DNA of 64,000 bases. Origin: Sphingobium sp. WTD-1 (GTDB lineage Bacteria; Pseudomonadota; Alphaproteobacteria; Sphingomonadales; Sphingomonadaceae). Positions 1 to 8,369 of this stretch are shown one piece after another. The position numbers and the translations under genes are program-made. The stretch is taken from NCBI RefSeq assembly GCF_030128825.1, contig NZ_CP119127.1, forward strand, positions 4,019,501-4,083,500. The letters are read 5' to 3'. The first letter of the stretch is position 1. Each line of letters opens with the position of its first letter. The notes below the pieces were generated by a model. It was not told the origin of the DNA and made no database searches. It worked only from the letters and a program-made list of their open reading frames with translations.

Positions 1-415
1 TGATCCGTCCGCCATCCGCCAGCAAAGGCAATAGCTGCTGGGTCAGGAAGAAGGGCGCCTTCACATCGAGCGCGAACAGCGCGTCGAAACCGGCTTCGTC
101 CGTGTCCGCGATCGTCCCGCTCGCGCCGATCCCGGCATTGTTGACCAGGATGTCGAGTAGCCGGCCATCCAGCGCAATGCGCAGGTCATCGACCAGACCT
201 TCGATCCCCGTCAGCGCGGACAGATCAGCCCGCAGCAGGAAAGCCTCGCCGCCGGCCGCCTCGATCTCCGCCCGCACGGCTGCCGCTGCATCCCGCGCTG
301 TCGCATAATGCACGCCCACGCGCGCGCCATCGGCCGCCAGCCGCAGCGCGATGGCCCGGCCGATGCCGCGCGATGCGCCCGTTACCAGCGCAACCTTGCC
401 ATCCAGCCTGCCCAT
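1..415 (-). CDS. SDR-family dehydrogenase, 3' end beyond window
   Basis: Only the first 138 codons lie in the window. The N-terminus has the classical Rossmann motif TGASRGIG (residues 12-19) and an NNAG motif near residue 89, as in NAD(P)-dependent short-chain dehydrogenases. The catalytic YxxxK would lie past the left edge. It is the last visible gene of the minus-strand operon beginning at 5576, 16 nt after the acyl-CoA dehydrogenase stop. In this context it could oxidise a 3-hydroxyacyl-CoA or an alcohol of the substrate. The family is certain, the substrate unknown. Confidence 0.85.
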   Translation of the reverse strand, partial: MGRLDGKVALVTGASRGIGRAIALRLAADGARVGVHYATARDAAAAVRAEIEAAGGEAFLLRADLSALTGIEGLVDDLRIALDGRLLDILVNNAGIGASGTIADTDEAGFDALFALDVKAPFFLTQQLLPLLADGGRI

Positions 416-431
416 CGCCCTCTCCCGCCGG

Positions 432-1589
432 TCATTTCTTGAACAGGTCGCGCCCGATAATCTGCTTCATCACCTCCGCCGCACCGCCGGCGATGCGGAC
501 GATGCGGGCGTCGACATAGGCGCGGGCGATCGGATATTCGGTCATATACCCATAGCCGCCGAAAAATTGCAGGCACTGGTCGACCACCTTCACATGCAGG
601 TTGGTGACAACAAGCTTGACCTTGGCCGCGTCAACGCCGCTCAGTTCTCCGGCCATGAAGCGCTGGATGCACCAGTCGGTAAAGACCCGCGCCGCCATCA
701 CCTCGGCCGACAATTCCGCCAGCACGAATTGGGTATTCTGGAAATCGGCGAGCGTCTGGCCGAACATCTTGCGTTCGGCGGTATAGTCGACCGTCCATCC
801 GATCGCCGCTTCGGCAACGCAGATGCTGCGGATCGCCTGGGTCAGCCGCTCCTGCGCCAGCTTGCCCATCATGATGCCGAAGCCCCCGCCTTCTCGGCCG
901 AGCAGGTGCCAGGCCGGTGCGCGCACATCCTCCAGGAATATCTCGGACGTATCCTGCGCCTTGAGGCCGATCTTCTCCAGATTACGGCCGCGCTTGAAGC
1001 CAGGCTGGCGCGCGTCCACCGCGATCAGGCTGACGCCCTTGGCACCGGCCGCCGGGTCGGTCTTGGACGCGCAGACCATGATGTCGCACAACTGGCCGTT
1101 GGAGATATAAACCTTCTGCCCGTTGAGCACATAGTCTTCGCCATCGCGCACCGCGCGGGTGCGGATTTCCTTGACGTCGGACCCGGCGCCCGGCTCGGTC
1201 AGCCCCAGCGCGCCGATCAGTTCGCCCGACACCATCTTCGGCAGCACCTGCTGCTTCAGTTCCTCGGTGCCGGCCGACAGGATATAAGGGGCGACCATTT
1301 CGGAATGGACCATGAAGCCGGGGCCGGTGATCCCCTTCTTCGCCAGTTCCTCGATGACGACGACGTTATAGAGCCAGTCGGCGCCGAAGCCGCCATATTC
1401 TTCGGGAATGTTCGGGCATAATATGCCGACCTCGCCCGCCCGCCGCCAGATGTCGCGGGGGACGCATTCGTCCTTTTCCCATTGCGGATGGCCCGGCACC
1501 AGTTCCTCGTCGACGAAACGGGCGACCGTCTCGCGGAACTGTTCATGCTCGGGCGAAAAGATGCCGCGCGCGTCCTTGCCCTCAGCCAT
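432..1589 (-). CDS. Acyl-CoA dehydrogenase
   Basis: A 385-residue FAD-dependent acyl-CoA dehydrogenase of normal length. Visible motifs are LTEPGAGSD for flavin/substrate binding and a C-terminal IAGGAAEVMK segment. The base at the classical YEG position is absent. Glu247 in the LAQERL motif fits the alternative base position used by isovaleryl-CoA-type enzymes. The start MAEGKDARG was chosen because longer readings only run into the upstream gene. It overlaps the CoA-ester lyase stop by 8 nt, so the two are translationally coupled. It probably introduces the alpha,beta double bond in the acyl-CoA processed by this operon. Confidence 0.9.
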   Translation of the reverse strand: MAEGKDARGIFSPEHEQFRETVARFVDEELVPGHPQWEKDECVPRDIWRRAGEVGILCPNIPEEYGGFGADWLYNVVVIEELAKKGITGPGFMVHSEMVAPYILSAGTEELKQQVLPKMVSGELIGALGLTEPGAGSDVKEIRTRAVRDGEDYVLNGQKVYISNGQLCDIMVCASKTDPAAGAKGVSLIAVDARQPGFKRGRNLEKIGLKAQDTSEIFLEDVRAPAWHLLGREGGGFGIMMGKLAQERLTQAIRSICVAEAAIGWTVDYTAERKMFGQTLADFQNTQFVLAELSAEVMAARVFTDWCIQRFMAGELSGVDAAKVKLVVTNLHVKVVDQCLQFFGGYGYMTEYPIARAYVDARIVRIAGGAAEVMKQIIGRDLFKK

Positions 1590-2475
1590 GACGCGCCTCG
1601 TGCATCGCCAGCGTGCGCTGCGCCTGTTTGAGGTGCGGGATGTCCAGCATCTTGCCATCCAGGGCCAATGTGCCCGCATCGGGACTGGCGGCGAACAGAT
1701 CGACCACCCGGCGGGCGAAATCCACTTCCTCGGCCGAGGGCGAGAAACTCTCGTTGATGATGTCGACCTGGGCCGGGTGGATCGCCACACGCCCGGAAAA
1801 GCCCTCTGCCCGCGCCGCCTTGCAGGACGCGCGCAAGCCATCGGGATCGCGGAAATCGACATAGAGCGTATCGACCGCCTCGCCGCCGGCCGCATGCGCG
1901 CCCAGCAGGCAGAGCGAGCGCACCATCTTGTAGGTGTGGGTCCATTCGCCGCTGGCGTCGGTATTGCCGCTGGCGCCAATGGCGGAACTCAGATCCTCCG
2001 CCCCCCAGGTCAGACCATAGAGCCGTTCCAGCTTCGCGACCGCATAATCCCCCAGATGGAAGGGCGCGGCCGCCGTCTCGGTCGCAACCGGCAGGATGCG
2101 GATCGAGCCCGGCGCGATGCCCGACGCCACTTCCAGCGCGTTCAGATAATGGCTGACCTGCGCCACATCCTGCGGCCCGTTGACCTTGGGCAGCATGATG
2201 CCGTCGGGCGCGGCCGGAACGATCGCGGCCAGATCCTCCAGCGTCCAGGGCGTATCGAGCGGATTGACCCGCACCCAAAGCTGGGACTTGCGCGCTGCCC
2301 GTGGCCGGTCCGCGAGGAAGGCCGGGACCATTGCCCGCGCCGCCGGCTTGCGGGCGGCGGCGACGGCATCCTCCAGATCGAGGATGAAGGCATCCGCCGC
2401 GATGCCGTCCACCTTGGCCAGCTTTTTCTCGCTGTCGCCGGGGATGAACAGGAAGGACCGAATGGGCAGGCTCAT
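1582..2475 (-). CDS. HpcH/HpaI-type CoA-ester lyase (CitE-like)
   Basis: A 297-residue TIM-barrel protein of the citrate lyase beta / malyl-CoA lyase family. It begins SLPIRSFLFIPGDSEKKL and has the typical LDLEDAV metal-binding segment (about residue 35), WVRVNPLDT, and a late AIHPAQV motif. Family members cleave or form C-C bonds in beta-hydroxyacyl-CoAs with Mg2+. The start at 2475 gives a 4-base ATGA overlap with the MaoC gene; a longer in-frame reading would intrude on that gene. In this operon it may perform a retro-aldol/Claisen step on a 3-hydroxyacyl-CoA made by the MaoC hydratase. The substrate is unknown. Confidence 0.88.
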   Translation of the reverse strand: MSLPIRSFLFIPGDSEKKLAKVDGIAADAFILDLEDAVAAARKPAARAMVPAFLADRPRAARKSQLWVRVNPLDTPWTLEDLAAIVPAAPDGIMLPKVNGPQDVAQVSHYLNALEVASGIAPGSIRILPVATETAAAPFHLGDYAVAKLERLYGLTWGAEDLSSAIGASGNTDASGEWTHTYKMVRSLCLLGAHAAGGEAVDTLYVDFRDPDGLRASCKAARAEGFSGRVAIHPAQVDIINESFSPSAEEVDFARRVVDLFAASPDAGTLALDGKMLDIPHLKQAQRTLAMHEARHG

Positions 2476-2930
2476 GCCGTCACCGGTTTCTTGAGCTGCA
2501 ATCCCGATCGCTTGCACTGGGCGACCAGTTCGTCCTTCTGGTTATAGGCCTTGTGCAGGAAGGTGACGATGCCCTGGTCGGGCCGCGACTTGGACTCCCG
2601 CAGCTCGATCACCTCGGTCACGACATGGATGGTGTCGCCCGCGAACAGCGGATTGGGGAAGCGCACCTCGTCCCAGCCCAGATTGGCGACCGCCGTGCCC
2701 AGCGTCGTATCACCGATCGAGATGCCGACCATCAGCCCCAAGGTGAAGGCCGAATTCATCAACGGACGGCCATAGGGCGTCGTCTTCATATATTCGGCGT
2801 CGATGTGCAGCTGCGCGGGATTATGCGTCAGCGTCGACATCAGCAGATTATCGGTTTCGGTCAGGGTACGGCGGATGGGATGGTTGAACACCATCCCGAT
2901 TTCGAGTTCATCGAACCAGATACCAGGCAT
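2472..2930 (-). CDS. MaoC-like (R)-hydratase
   Basis: A 152-residue single hotdog-domain protein of the MaoC dehydratase family, with TLTHNPAQLHID near residues 33-44 holding the Asn/His region typical of MaoC hydratases. Such enzymes hydrate 2-enoyl-CoAs, and CitE-linked members hydrate mesaconyl-type branched enoyl-CoAs. The start overlaps the thiolase stop by one base (TGATG). Its position between a thiolase and a CoA-ester lyase, with an acyl-CoA dehydrogenase downstream, supports a beta-oxidation-like hydration. Confidence 0.87.
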   Translation of the reverse strand: MPGIWFDELEIGMVFNHPIRRTLTETDNLLMSTLTHNPAQLHIDAEYMKTTPYGRPLMNSAFTLGLMVGISIGDTTLGTAVANLGWDEVRFPNPLFAGDTIHVVTEVIELRESKSRPDQGIVTFLHKAYNQKDELVAQCKRSGLQLKKPVTA

Positions 2931-4126
2931 CAGGCAAGTCCCAGGACAGAGATGGCCGCGATCCCCTGATAGGGAACACCGCCCAGATTGTGCGTCACGC
3001 CGATCGACGGGCTGGCGAGCTGGCGCTCGCCGGCCCGGCCGAGCAGCTGGTTGTAGATTTCATAGGCCATGCGCAGGCCCGACGCGCCGATCGGATGGCC
3101 GAAACATTTTAGCCCGCCATCGATCTGGCAGGGCATCGCCCCGGCCCGATCGTAGCGGCCATCGAGAATATCGAACACCGCGCGGCCATCGTCGGAAAAG
3201 CCCAGATCCTCCATCGTCACCAGTTCGGTGATGGAGAAACAGTCATGCACCTCGCTCAACGAGACCTGGCTCTTGGGATCGTTGATCCCCGCTTCCTCAT
3301 AGGCGCGGGCGGCGGCGACGCGCGTGGTCGCGACATAGCTGCCGTCCCAGTCGTTGGTCTGGGTTTCACGCCCCGAACTGGTCGCCAGTTGCAGCGCCTT
3401 GATCGTGACCAGATCCTTCTTGCCCAGCGCGCGGGCAATCTCCGGGGTGGTGACGATGGCGCAGGCCGACCCGTCAGATACCCCCGAACAGTCGAACAGT
3501 CCGAGCGGATCGGAAATCATCGGCGCATTCATGATGGTGTCCATCGACACCGCCTTCTGGAAATGCGCCTTGGGGCTGTGAACGCCATTCTGGTGGCTCT
3601 TCCACGACACATGGCTGATTGCCCGCTTCAGATCCTCTTTCGAGGTGCCATATTTGGAGCGATAATAGGGGGCGAGCTGGGCAAAGCCGGCCGGCGCCGA
3701 CCCCATCGGCATCCACAGGTCGTTGAACGTGCCCTTGAATGGCGGCGGCAGGCCGCCAAAGCCGGTGTCCTTCAGCTTCTCCGCGCCGATGGCCAGCGCG
3801 ATGTCGACCGCACCCGACGCCACCGCATAGGTCGCGCCGCGCAGCGCCTCTGTCCCGGTCGCGCACATATTCTCGACCCGGCTCACCGGAATGCCCTCCA
3901 GCCGCAGCGCCATGGCGGCCGGGATGGAGCTGTTGCCGACATTGATGCCGTCGCCCCAACAGCCGAACCAGGCGGCACCGATATCCTTCCGCTCGATCCC
4001 GGCATCGGCCAGCGCTTCCTCGAACGCCTCCTTCATCAGTTCGGGCGATCCCGCGTCCCAGCGCTCGCCGAACTTGGAACAGCCCATGCCCAGGATGGCG
4101 ACCTTGTCCTTGATACCCGTTGCCAT
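2930..4126 (-). CDS. SCP-x/Ltp-type thiolase (or aldolase)
   Basis: A 398-residue thiolase-superfamily protein. The nucleophile candidate is Cys88 in ENMCATG. The downstream elements EVHDCFS, KCFGHPIGASG and THNLGG match the SCP-x/lipid-transfer-protein branch rather than the FadA type. Members either cleave 3-ketoacyl-CoAs or, as with the steroid aldolase Ltp2, act as retro-aldolases with a DUF35 partner. The gene starts 10 nt after the HMG-CoA-synthase-like/DUF35 fusion, so a physical complex is likely. Having a normal Cys88 favours true thiolase chemistry over the Ltp2 aldolase type, but the sequence alone does not settle it. Confidence 0.87.
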   Translation of the reverse strand: MATGIKDKVAILGMGCSKFGERWDAGSPELMKEAFEEALADAGIERKDIGAAWFGCWGDGINVGNSSIPAAMALRLEGIPVSRVENMCATGTEALRGATYAVASGAVDIALAIGAEKLKDTGFGGLPPPFKGTFNDLWMPMGSAPAGFAQLAPYYRSKYGTSKEDLKRAISHVSWKSHQNGVHSPKAHFQKAVSMDTIMNAPMISDPLGLFDCSGVSDGSACAIVTTPEIARALGKKDLVTIKALQLATSSGRETQTNDWDGSYVATTRVAAARAYEEAGINDPKSQVSLSEVHDCFSITELVTMEDLGFSDDGRAVFDILDGRYDRAGAMPCQIDGGLKCFGHPIGASGLRMAYEIYNQLLGRAGERQLASPSIGVTHNLGGVPYQGIAAISVLGLA

Positions 4127-4136
4127 GTCGCGCTCC

Positions 4137-5576
4137 TCAAGCCGCCGTGATCGGCGTGGATTTCCAGAAATATCGGTTATAGCCGCGCTGCCGGTCCTTC
4201 TCCTTGATCCGGTAGACCATGCGCAGCTTCGCGCCGGTATCGATGCCGTCCTTGCCGATATCGACCATCTCCATCAGCACGCGGGCGCCGCTGTCGAAGC
4301 GCACGAAGCCGACCCAGAGCGGCGGCGAGGGATGGTAGGACAGATAATCCGCCGTGGAGGTCAGCACCTCGGCCTGCTCATCACGCAACGGCACAGGGCT
4401 GAACTGCTCGCTCGGCGCCTGGCAGCGCACGCAATATTGCAGCTGCGGGAACTGGACCGTGTCGCAACTGCCGCAGCGCCCGGCATTGAACCCTTCCATC
4501 TGGCCGGCGGACCGATATTGTTCGGTCAGCGCGGTCTTTGCGTTCTTTTCCGATCGCATGCCCCATTCCGCCTCGATCCCGCCGGCGAAGGACAGCATGC
4601 GCATATAACTGTCGGTCGGCAGCGCGTCAGCGATCGATCCGGCCACGCCCCGCGCCGGGCGCGCCGCCAGGATCGCATCAGTCGCCTGGAAGATCAGCAC
4701 ATCGGCACCCTGGCCAAAGCCGACCAGCAGGATGCGCTCGCCTGGCTGCGCCTTCTCCAGCGTCGCCGCCAGCATCAGCAGCGCGTGCGCCGCGCCGGCA
4801 TAGCCGACGCCATCCTCCAGCCCCCCAGCGACCGCGCCCTCGAACTTCAACTTCTTCGCGACCGCGTCCGCCGCGCCCTTGAGATAGGAGGGCATGACGA
4901 AATGCTGGATGTCGCCGATCGCCAGCTGGGCGTCGGCCAGGGCGGCCTTGACGGCGGCCGGCACGATCCGGGCATAGCCCTCGTCGCGCACCCACCGTTC
5001 TTCCCAACCATAGTCGCTATCGGCATCGGCCGACCGGAAATGGTCGACGAAGACGTCGTTGACGCTGGCCGAACCGACCAGCCGCGCGGCGACATCCTGG
5101 TCCGACACGACAAAGGCGGCGGCGCCCGCGCCAAAGCTGATTTCCTGCACGCTCGCCGGCTTGCCGAAGGGATTGTCCGATCCGATCACTAGGCTCGGCT
5201 CGCTGCCCTTGAGCGCCTGAAGCAGCGCCGAAGTACCGGCCCGCTGCGATCCCGCCGCGTCGGATGTCGCGACGTCCGACGCGGCGCCAATAGCCCGCGC
5301 GACGATCGCCGCATTTTGCAGATCGGCATAGGGCAGGCTGGTCGATGCCAGCCGGACTGCCCGCACGGCCGAGCCATCCTGCGCGCCGAGCGCATCGCGC
5401 GCGGCCTCCACCCCCATGGTGATCGCATCCTCATCCCAACTGGTGAAGGCGCGGCTGCCCTTGGCTTGCCCCTTCAGGCCCGGCGCCATCCAGCCATGGG
5501 CGGCGGCGATCGCCGTACGATCCAGCCGAAGGCGGGGAATATAGGCGCCAAAGCGCGCAATGCCGAAATCCGTCAT
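4137..5576 (-). CDS. HMG-CoA-synthase-like domain fused to DUF35 Zn-ribbon/OB-fold
   Basis: A 479-residue two-domain protein. Residues 1 to about 340 follow the HMG-CoA synthase/KAS III fold, with the characteristic DEDAITMGVEAA segment and a glycine-rich FGAGAAAF. The catalytic Cys expected two residues before AGT is Gln (SQRAGT), and the usual His-x-Pro site reads V-M-P. The domain therefore looks unable to condense. A zinc ribbon follows at residues 368-385 (CxxC-x10-CxxC) and then a DUF35 OB-fold that binds acyl-CoA. It heads the operon with the thiolase. Archaeal thiolase/HMGCS/DUF35 complexes are the nearest architectural parallel. Start chosen at MTDFGIARFG (5576). Confidence 0.88.
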   Translation of the reverse strand: MTDFGIARFGAYIPRLRLDRTAIAAAHGWMAPGLKGQAKGSRAFTSWDEDAITMGVEAARDALGAQDGSAVRAVRLASTSLPYADLQNAAIVARAIGAASDVATSDAAGSQRAGTSALLQALKGSEPSLVIGSDNPFGKPASVQEISFGAGAAAFVVSDQDVAARLVGSASVNDVFVDHFRSADADSDYGWEERWVRDEGYARIVPAAVKAALADAQLAIGDIQHFVMPSYLKGAADAVAKKLKFEGAVAGGLEDGVGYAGAAHALLMLAATLEKAQPGERILLVGFGQGADVLIFQATDAILAARPARGVAGSIADALPTDSYMRMLSFAGGIEAEWGMRSEKNAKTALTEQYRSAGQMEGFNAGRCGSCDTVQFPQLQYCVRCQAPSEQFSPVPLRDEQAEVLTSTADYLSYHPSPPLWVGFVRFDSGARVLMEMVDIGKDGIDTGAKLRMVYRIKEKDRQRGYNRYFWKSTPITAA

Positions 5577-5674
5577 GCACCTCACCCGTTCGGGGCTCTT
5601 CGCCCCCTGTGCTCTATCGCGCGCCCATCGGCGTGCGGATCAGTTTCCCCTTGCCGGAGTCCCTGAATCGGATT

Positions 5675-5689
5675 TAGTATGCTAGAGTA
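5675..5689. promoter_or_regulatory. Operator-like element (TAGTATGCTAGAG)
   Basis: One copy of the cluster-wide 13-bp element, with a second half GAGTAT continuing the symmetry. It sits in the divergent intergenic region between the HMGCS-like/DUF35 operon (start 5576) and the Rieske ferredoxin (start 5743), where it could control both promoters. Confidence 0.6.
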
Positions 5690-5742
5690 TTTTATGCAAG
5701 TGACTTATCTTCATGCGTATGATCTCACCGAGGAGACAGCGC

Positions 5743-6066
5743 ATGAGCGATGGAGAGGAACCACCCGTGCCCCGCATTCCCCTGTCTCTCGTTCCCGAAA
5801 ACGGCACGCGCGTCATCGATCTGGATGGTCGCCGCGTCCTGTTGTGCCGCAGCATCGTCGGCATTCGCGCCATGGACGAGATATGCCCGCACCAGCTTCT
5901 CTCGCTCGATGGTGCGCGGGTGCGCGGCAATTTCATCCTGTGCCCGCACCATGGCGCGCGGTTCAGCCTGGATGATGGCTGCTCGCTCTCGCCACAGATG
6001 ACGCCGAACAGCCTTACCCTCTACCCGACCCGGATCGTCGGCGATGAACTGGAGATCGACCTCTGA
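5743..6066 (+). CDS. Rieske-type [2Fe-2S] ferredoxin
   Basis: A 107-residue single-domain Rieske protein. Cluster ligands are Cys48/His50 (CPHQ) and Cys67/His70 (CPHHGARF). The length is normal for oxygenase ferredoxins. An in-frame ATG exists 30 nt upstream, but MSDGEE was chosen because GAGGAG lies about 7 nt before it. No oxygenase is co-transcribed. It faces the downstream Rieske oxygenase convergently and probably carries electrons to one or both Rieske oxygenases of the cluster. The ferredoxin reductase is not in the window. Confidence 0.9.
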   Translation: MSDGEEPPVPRIPLSLVPENGTRVIDLDGRRVLLCRSIVGIRAMDEICPHQLLSLDGARVRGNFILCPHHGARFSLDDGCSLSPQMTPNSLTLYPTRIVGDELEIDL

Positions 6067-6094
6067 AAAAACGGGCGCGGCGATGGCCGCGCCC
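6066..6094 (-). terminator. Intrinsic terminator of Rieske oxygenase gene
   Basis: On the minus strand a 9-bp GC stem (GGGCGCGGC paired with GCCGCGCCC, 4-nt loop, 6073-6094) is followed by six T residues (6071-6066). It lies 27 nt after the oxygenase stop and just past the convergent ferredoxin stop, so it may stop readthrough from both sides. Confidence 0.75.
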
Positions 6095-6102
6095 CATCAT
6101 CC

Positions 6103-6123
6103 GGCGTCAGGCGTCAGGCGTCA
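6103..6123. repeat. Three tandem copies of GGCGTCA
   Basis: A perfect 7-bp unit repeated three times directly after the Rieske oxygenase reading frame. The last copy supplies its stop codon on the minus strand. It is a slippage-prone tract, and gain or loss of a unit would alter only the extreme 3' end. Confidence 0.8.
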
Positions 6124-7551
6124 GGCGTTCAGATAGCGGTCCAACTCTGCCAGGAAGTGCTGGATGCGCCGTTCCTGCTCGGAAAAGACGATCGTGCCGT
6201 TCAGCCCTCGCGAATGCATGCCACGCTGGAGCGTCACCATATTGGCGATATCCTGTTCCAGCACCTCGCCGCCCTGCGGATTTTCATGGGTCGTCCGCCG
6301 CCGCGCCGGGCGAACCGTGCCGGACACGTCGACATCCTCCTCCACCCCCATATAGGCGGGGGGACGACGCCCCTCGACCAGCCGAGCCGACAGGACGATC
6401 ACGTCGTGATAACCGCGCTCTGGATCGGTCGGATGGGGGCGGAAGCGCTGGATCAGCACCCCTTCGGGATGCATGTTCATCGTCACATTGGGGAAGATCG
6501 ACGGGTTCCAGTCATCGGTCAGCTGATTGTCGGTAAAGCCGGCGAAATCGAGACCATAGGCATTGTCCGGCTGGCGCTTTGCCGCCTGGATCGCGCGGCG
6601 CACATGGCGCGCGTCGCCCTTGAAGCCGGATGTCTTCACCCCGGCTTCCTGCATCATATAGGCCAGGCCCATGTTGATGAAGCGCCCGTCCGGCCAGCGC
6701 GGGCTGACCGCCGCCACCGGGAACAGGTTGCGATTATGGCCATGACGATAGAAATCATATTGGATGAAATAATCGTCGACATAGGGTTTGATCTGCGGAT
6801 GCGTGGCATGCGCATGATAATTCTCGTTGAAGACCGAATACATGGTCTTCCAGTTGGCCGGCACCTCGACGCTCAGATCCTTGACGACGAACATCTCGTC
6901 CATCCGATAGGAGGCGAGCATCGGCATCACATCGGCATAATAGTCCTCGAACGGCACCGGGTCGGCATCCAGGTTCACGAACACCAGACCGCCCCAGACC
7001 CGCACCTGCACCGGCGTCAGGTCGAGATTCTGGCACAGCGCCTCGTCGCGGAACGTCTCGCGGTCGGTAACGCGGACATTCTTCCCCTTCAGGTTGAACC
7101 GCCAGCTATGCAGGATGCAGGTGAAGGAGGTGGCGCCGTTCCCGAAATCCTCCTGCACCAGTTCATTGCCGCGATGCTTGCAGACATTGTAGAAGGCGTT
7201 GACCTCGTCCGGCTTGGACCGGACGATGATGATCGACTGCGGACCGATGTCGAACCGGAACCAGTCACCCGGCTGCGCAATGTCGCTGGCAACGCCCGCG
7301 ATCAGCCAGGCCTTGTTCCACAGCTTGTCCTCCTCCTGCGCCTTGGCCGCGGGGTCGATGAAACGGCTGGTCTGCGCCGTGCGATAGTCGGCGATATCGG
7401 GATGCAGCTGGTCCAGCCGCCAGGGCGACTTGGCCTCATAGTCCGCCGTCACCGTCCCCGGCTCCAACAGGAAGCTTTCGGGATCGGTCAGCGGCTCCTT
7501 GATCGGCCGGTCGTTGAACCGGATTTCGGCATAGCGCGCCTTGGTCGCCAT
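6121..7551 (-). CDS. Rieske non-heme iron oxygenase, alpha subunit
   Basis: A 476-residue aromatic-ring-hydroxylating-type oxygenase. The Rieske ligands are Cys124, His126, Cys145 and His148 (CKH and CILH). The mononuclear iron motif ENYHAHATH gives His246 and His251, with a later Asp in the DDWNPSIFPN region as probable third ligand. There is no beta subunit gene nearby, so it is probably an alpha-only (homotrimeric) enzyme. Two adjacent ATGs occur (7554 and 7551); 7551 was chosen for spacing from AGGGAG. The SDR is upstream by 31 nt and the crotonase beyond it, forming one operon. The substrate is unknown. Confidence 0.9.
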   Translation of the reverse strand: MATKARYAEIRFNDRPIKEPLTDPESFLLEPGTVTADYEAKSPWRLDQLHPDIADYRTAQTSRFIDPAAKAQEEDKLWNKAWLIAGVASDIAQPGDWFRFDIGPQSIIIVRSKPDEVNAFYNVCKHRGNELVQEDFGNGATSFTCILHSWRFNLKGKNVRVTDRETFRDEALCQNLDLTPVQVRVWGGLVFVNLDADPVPFEDYYADVMPMLASYRMDEMFVVKDLSVEVPANWKTMYSVFNENYHAHATHPQIKPYVDDYFIQYDFYRHGHNRNLFPVAAVSPRWPDGRFINMGLAYMMQEAGVKTSGFKGDARHVRRAIQAAKRQPDNAYGLDFAGFTDNQLTDDWNPSIFPNVTMNMHPEGVLIQRFRPHPTDPERGYHDVIVLSARLVEGRRPPAYMGVEEDVDVSGTVRPARRRTTHENPQGGEVLEQDIANMVTLQRGMHSRGLNGTIVFSEQERRIQHFLAELDRYLNA

Positions 7552-7582
7552 CATGCTGCTCCCTGTCTCGACCGGTCCGGCG

Positions 7583-8332
7583 TCAGAACTGGACGCGCTT
7601 GGTGAAGCCGCCGTCGATGACGATATTGGTGCCGGTGATGTAGGATGCCGCCGGGCTGGCGAGGAAGGCCACCGCCTTGGCGACATCCTCCGGCGCGCCC
7701 ATCCGGCCCATCGGGATTTGCGCGACGATGCCGTTATACAGGTCCGGCATCAACGCCTTGGCGCCTTCCCAATTGCCACCCGGATAGCTGATCGGGCCGG
7801 GCGAAACCATGTTGATGCGGATGCCCTTCCCCGCCCAGGCCTGGCTCAGTTGCTTGCCATAGGTGATGACCGCCGCCTTGATGGCGTTGAACGCCTGCGG
7901 CATCAGGAATGTCTCGATTGCCGCCGTGCTCGACATCAGGATCACCGATCCCGCGCCCGACTTTTCCAGCCAGGGTTCCAGCGCCTCGCAGCCGTCGACC
8001 GCGCCCAGCATGTCGATGCGATAGCTTTCGTCCCAGTCCATTGATCCCTGCGCGCCCGACGAGCTGATCGAATGAATGAAGATGTCGCAGCCGCCCAGTT
8101 CCTCGGCCAGGCCGGTCAGCATCGCCTTATAGCCGTCCCGCTCCTCCAGCACGAACTCGCGCTTGACCACCGTCCCGCCCAGCTCCGCTTTCAGATCGTC
8201 GAGGGCATCGCCATTGCGCGAGAAAAGGCCCAGTTGGGCGCCTTCGGCCGCCAGCAATTGCGCCGTTGCCCGGCTGATCCCGCGGGTCGCACCGCCCAGG
8301 ATCACCTTCTTCCCTGCCAGTCCCAAATCCAT
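7583..8332 (-). CDS. SDR-family protein with catalytic Tyr replaced by Phe
   Basis: A 249-residue short-chain dehydrogenase/reductase fold with a variant nucleotide-binding motif GGATRGIS (about residues 13-20) and the C-terminal ITGTNIVIDGGFT signature. At the YxxxK active site the sequence reads FNAIK, so the usual proton-donor Tyr is Phe, while the upstream Ser stretch (MSST) is kept. This questions ordinary carbonyl/alcohol redox chemistry. The start MDLGLAGKK was chosen at 8332, with GGAGAG upstream; a longer reading would overlap the crotonase coding end. It is co-transcribed with the crotonase and the Rieske oxygenase. Confidence 0.88.
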   Translation of the reverse strand: MDLGLAGKKVILGGATRGISRATAQLLAAEGAQLGLFSRNGDALDDLKAELGGTVVKREFVLEERDGYKAMLTGLAEELGGCDIFIHSISSSGAQGSMDWDESYRIDMLGAVDGCEALEPWLEKSGAGSVILMSSTAAIETFLMPQAFNAIKAAVITYGKQLSQAWAGKGIRINMVSPGPISYPGGNWEGAKALMPDLYNGIVAQIPMGRMGAPEDVAKAVAFLASPAASYITGTNIVIDGGFTKRVQF

Positions 8333-8369
8333 CGCCGCTCTCCTGAAATTCGTCTGTGTGAAAGGCTGA

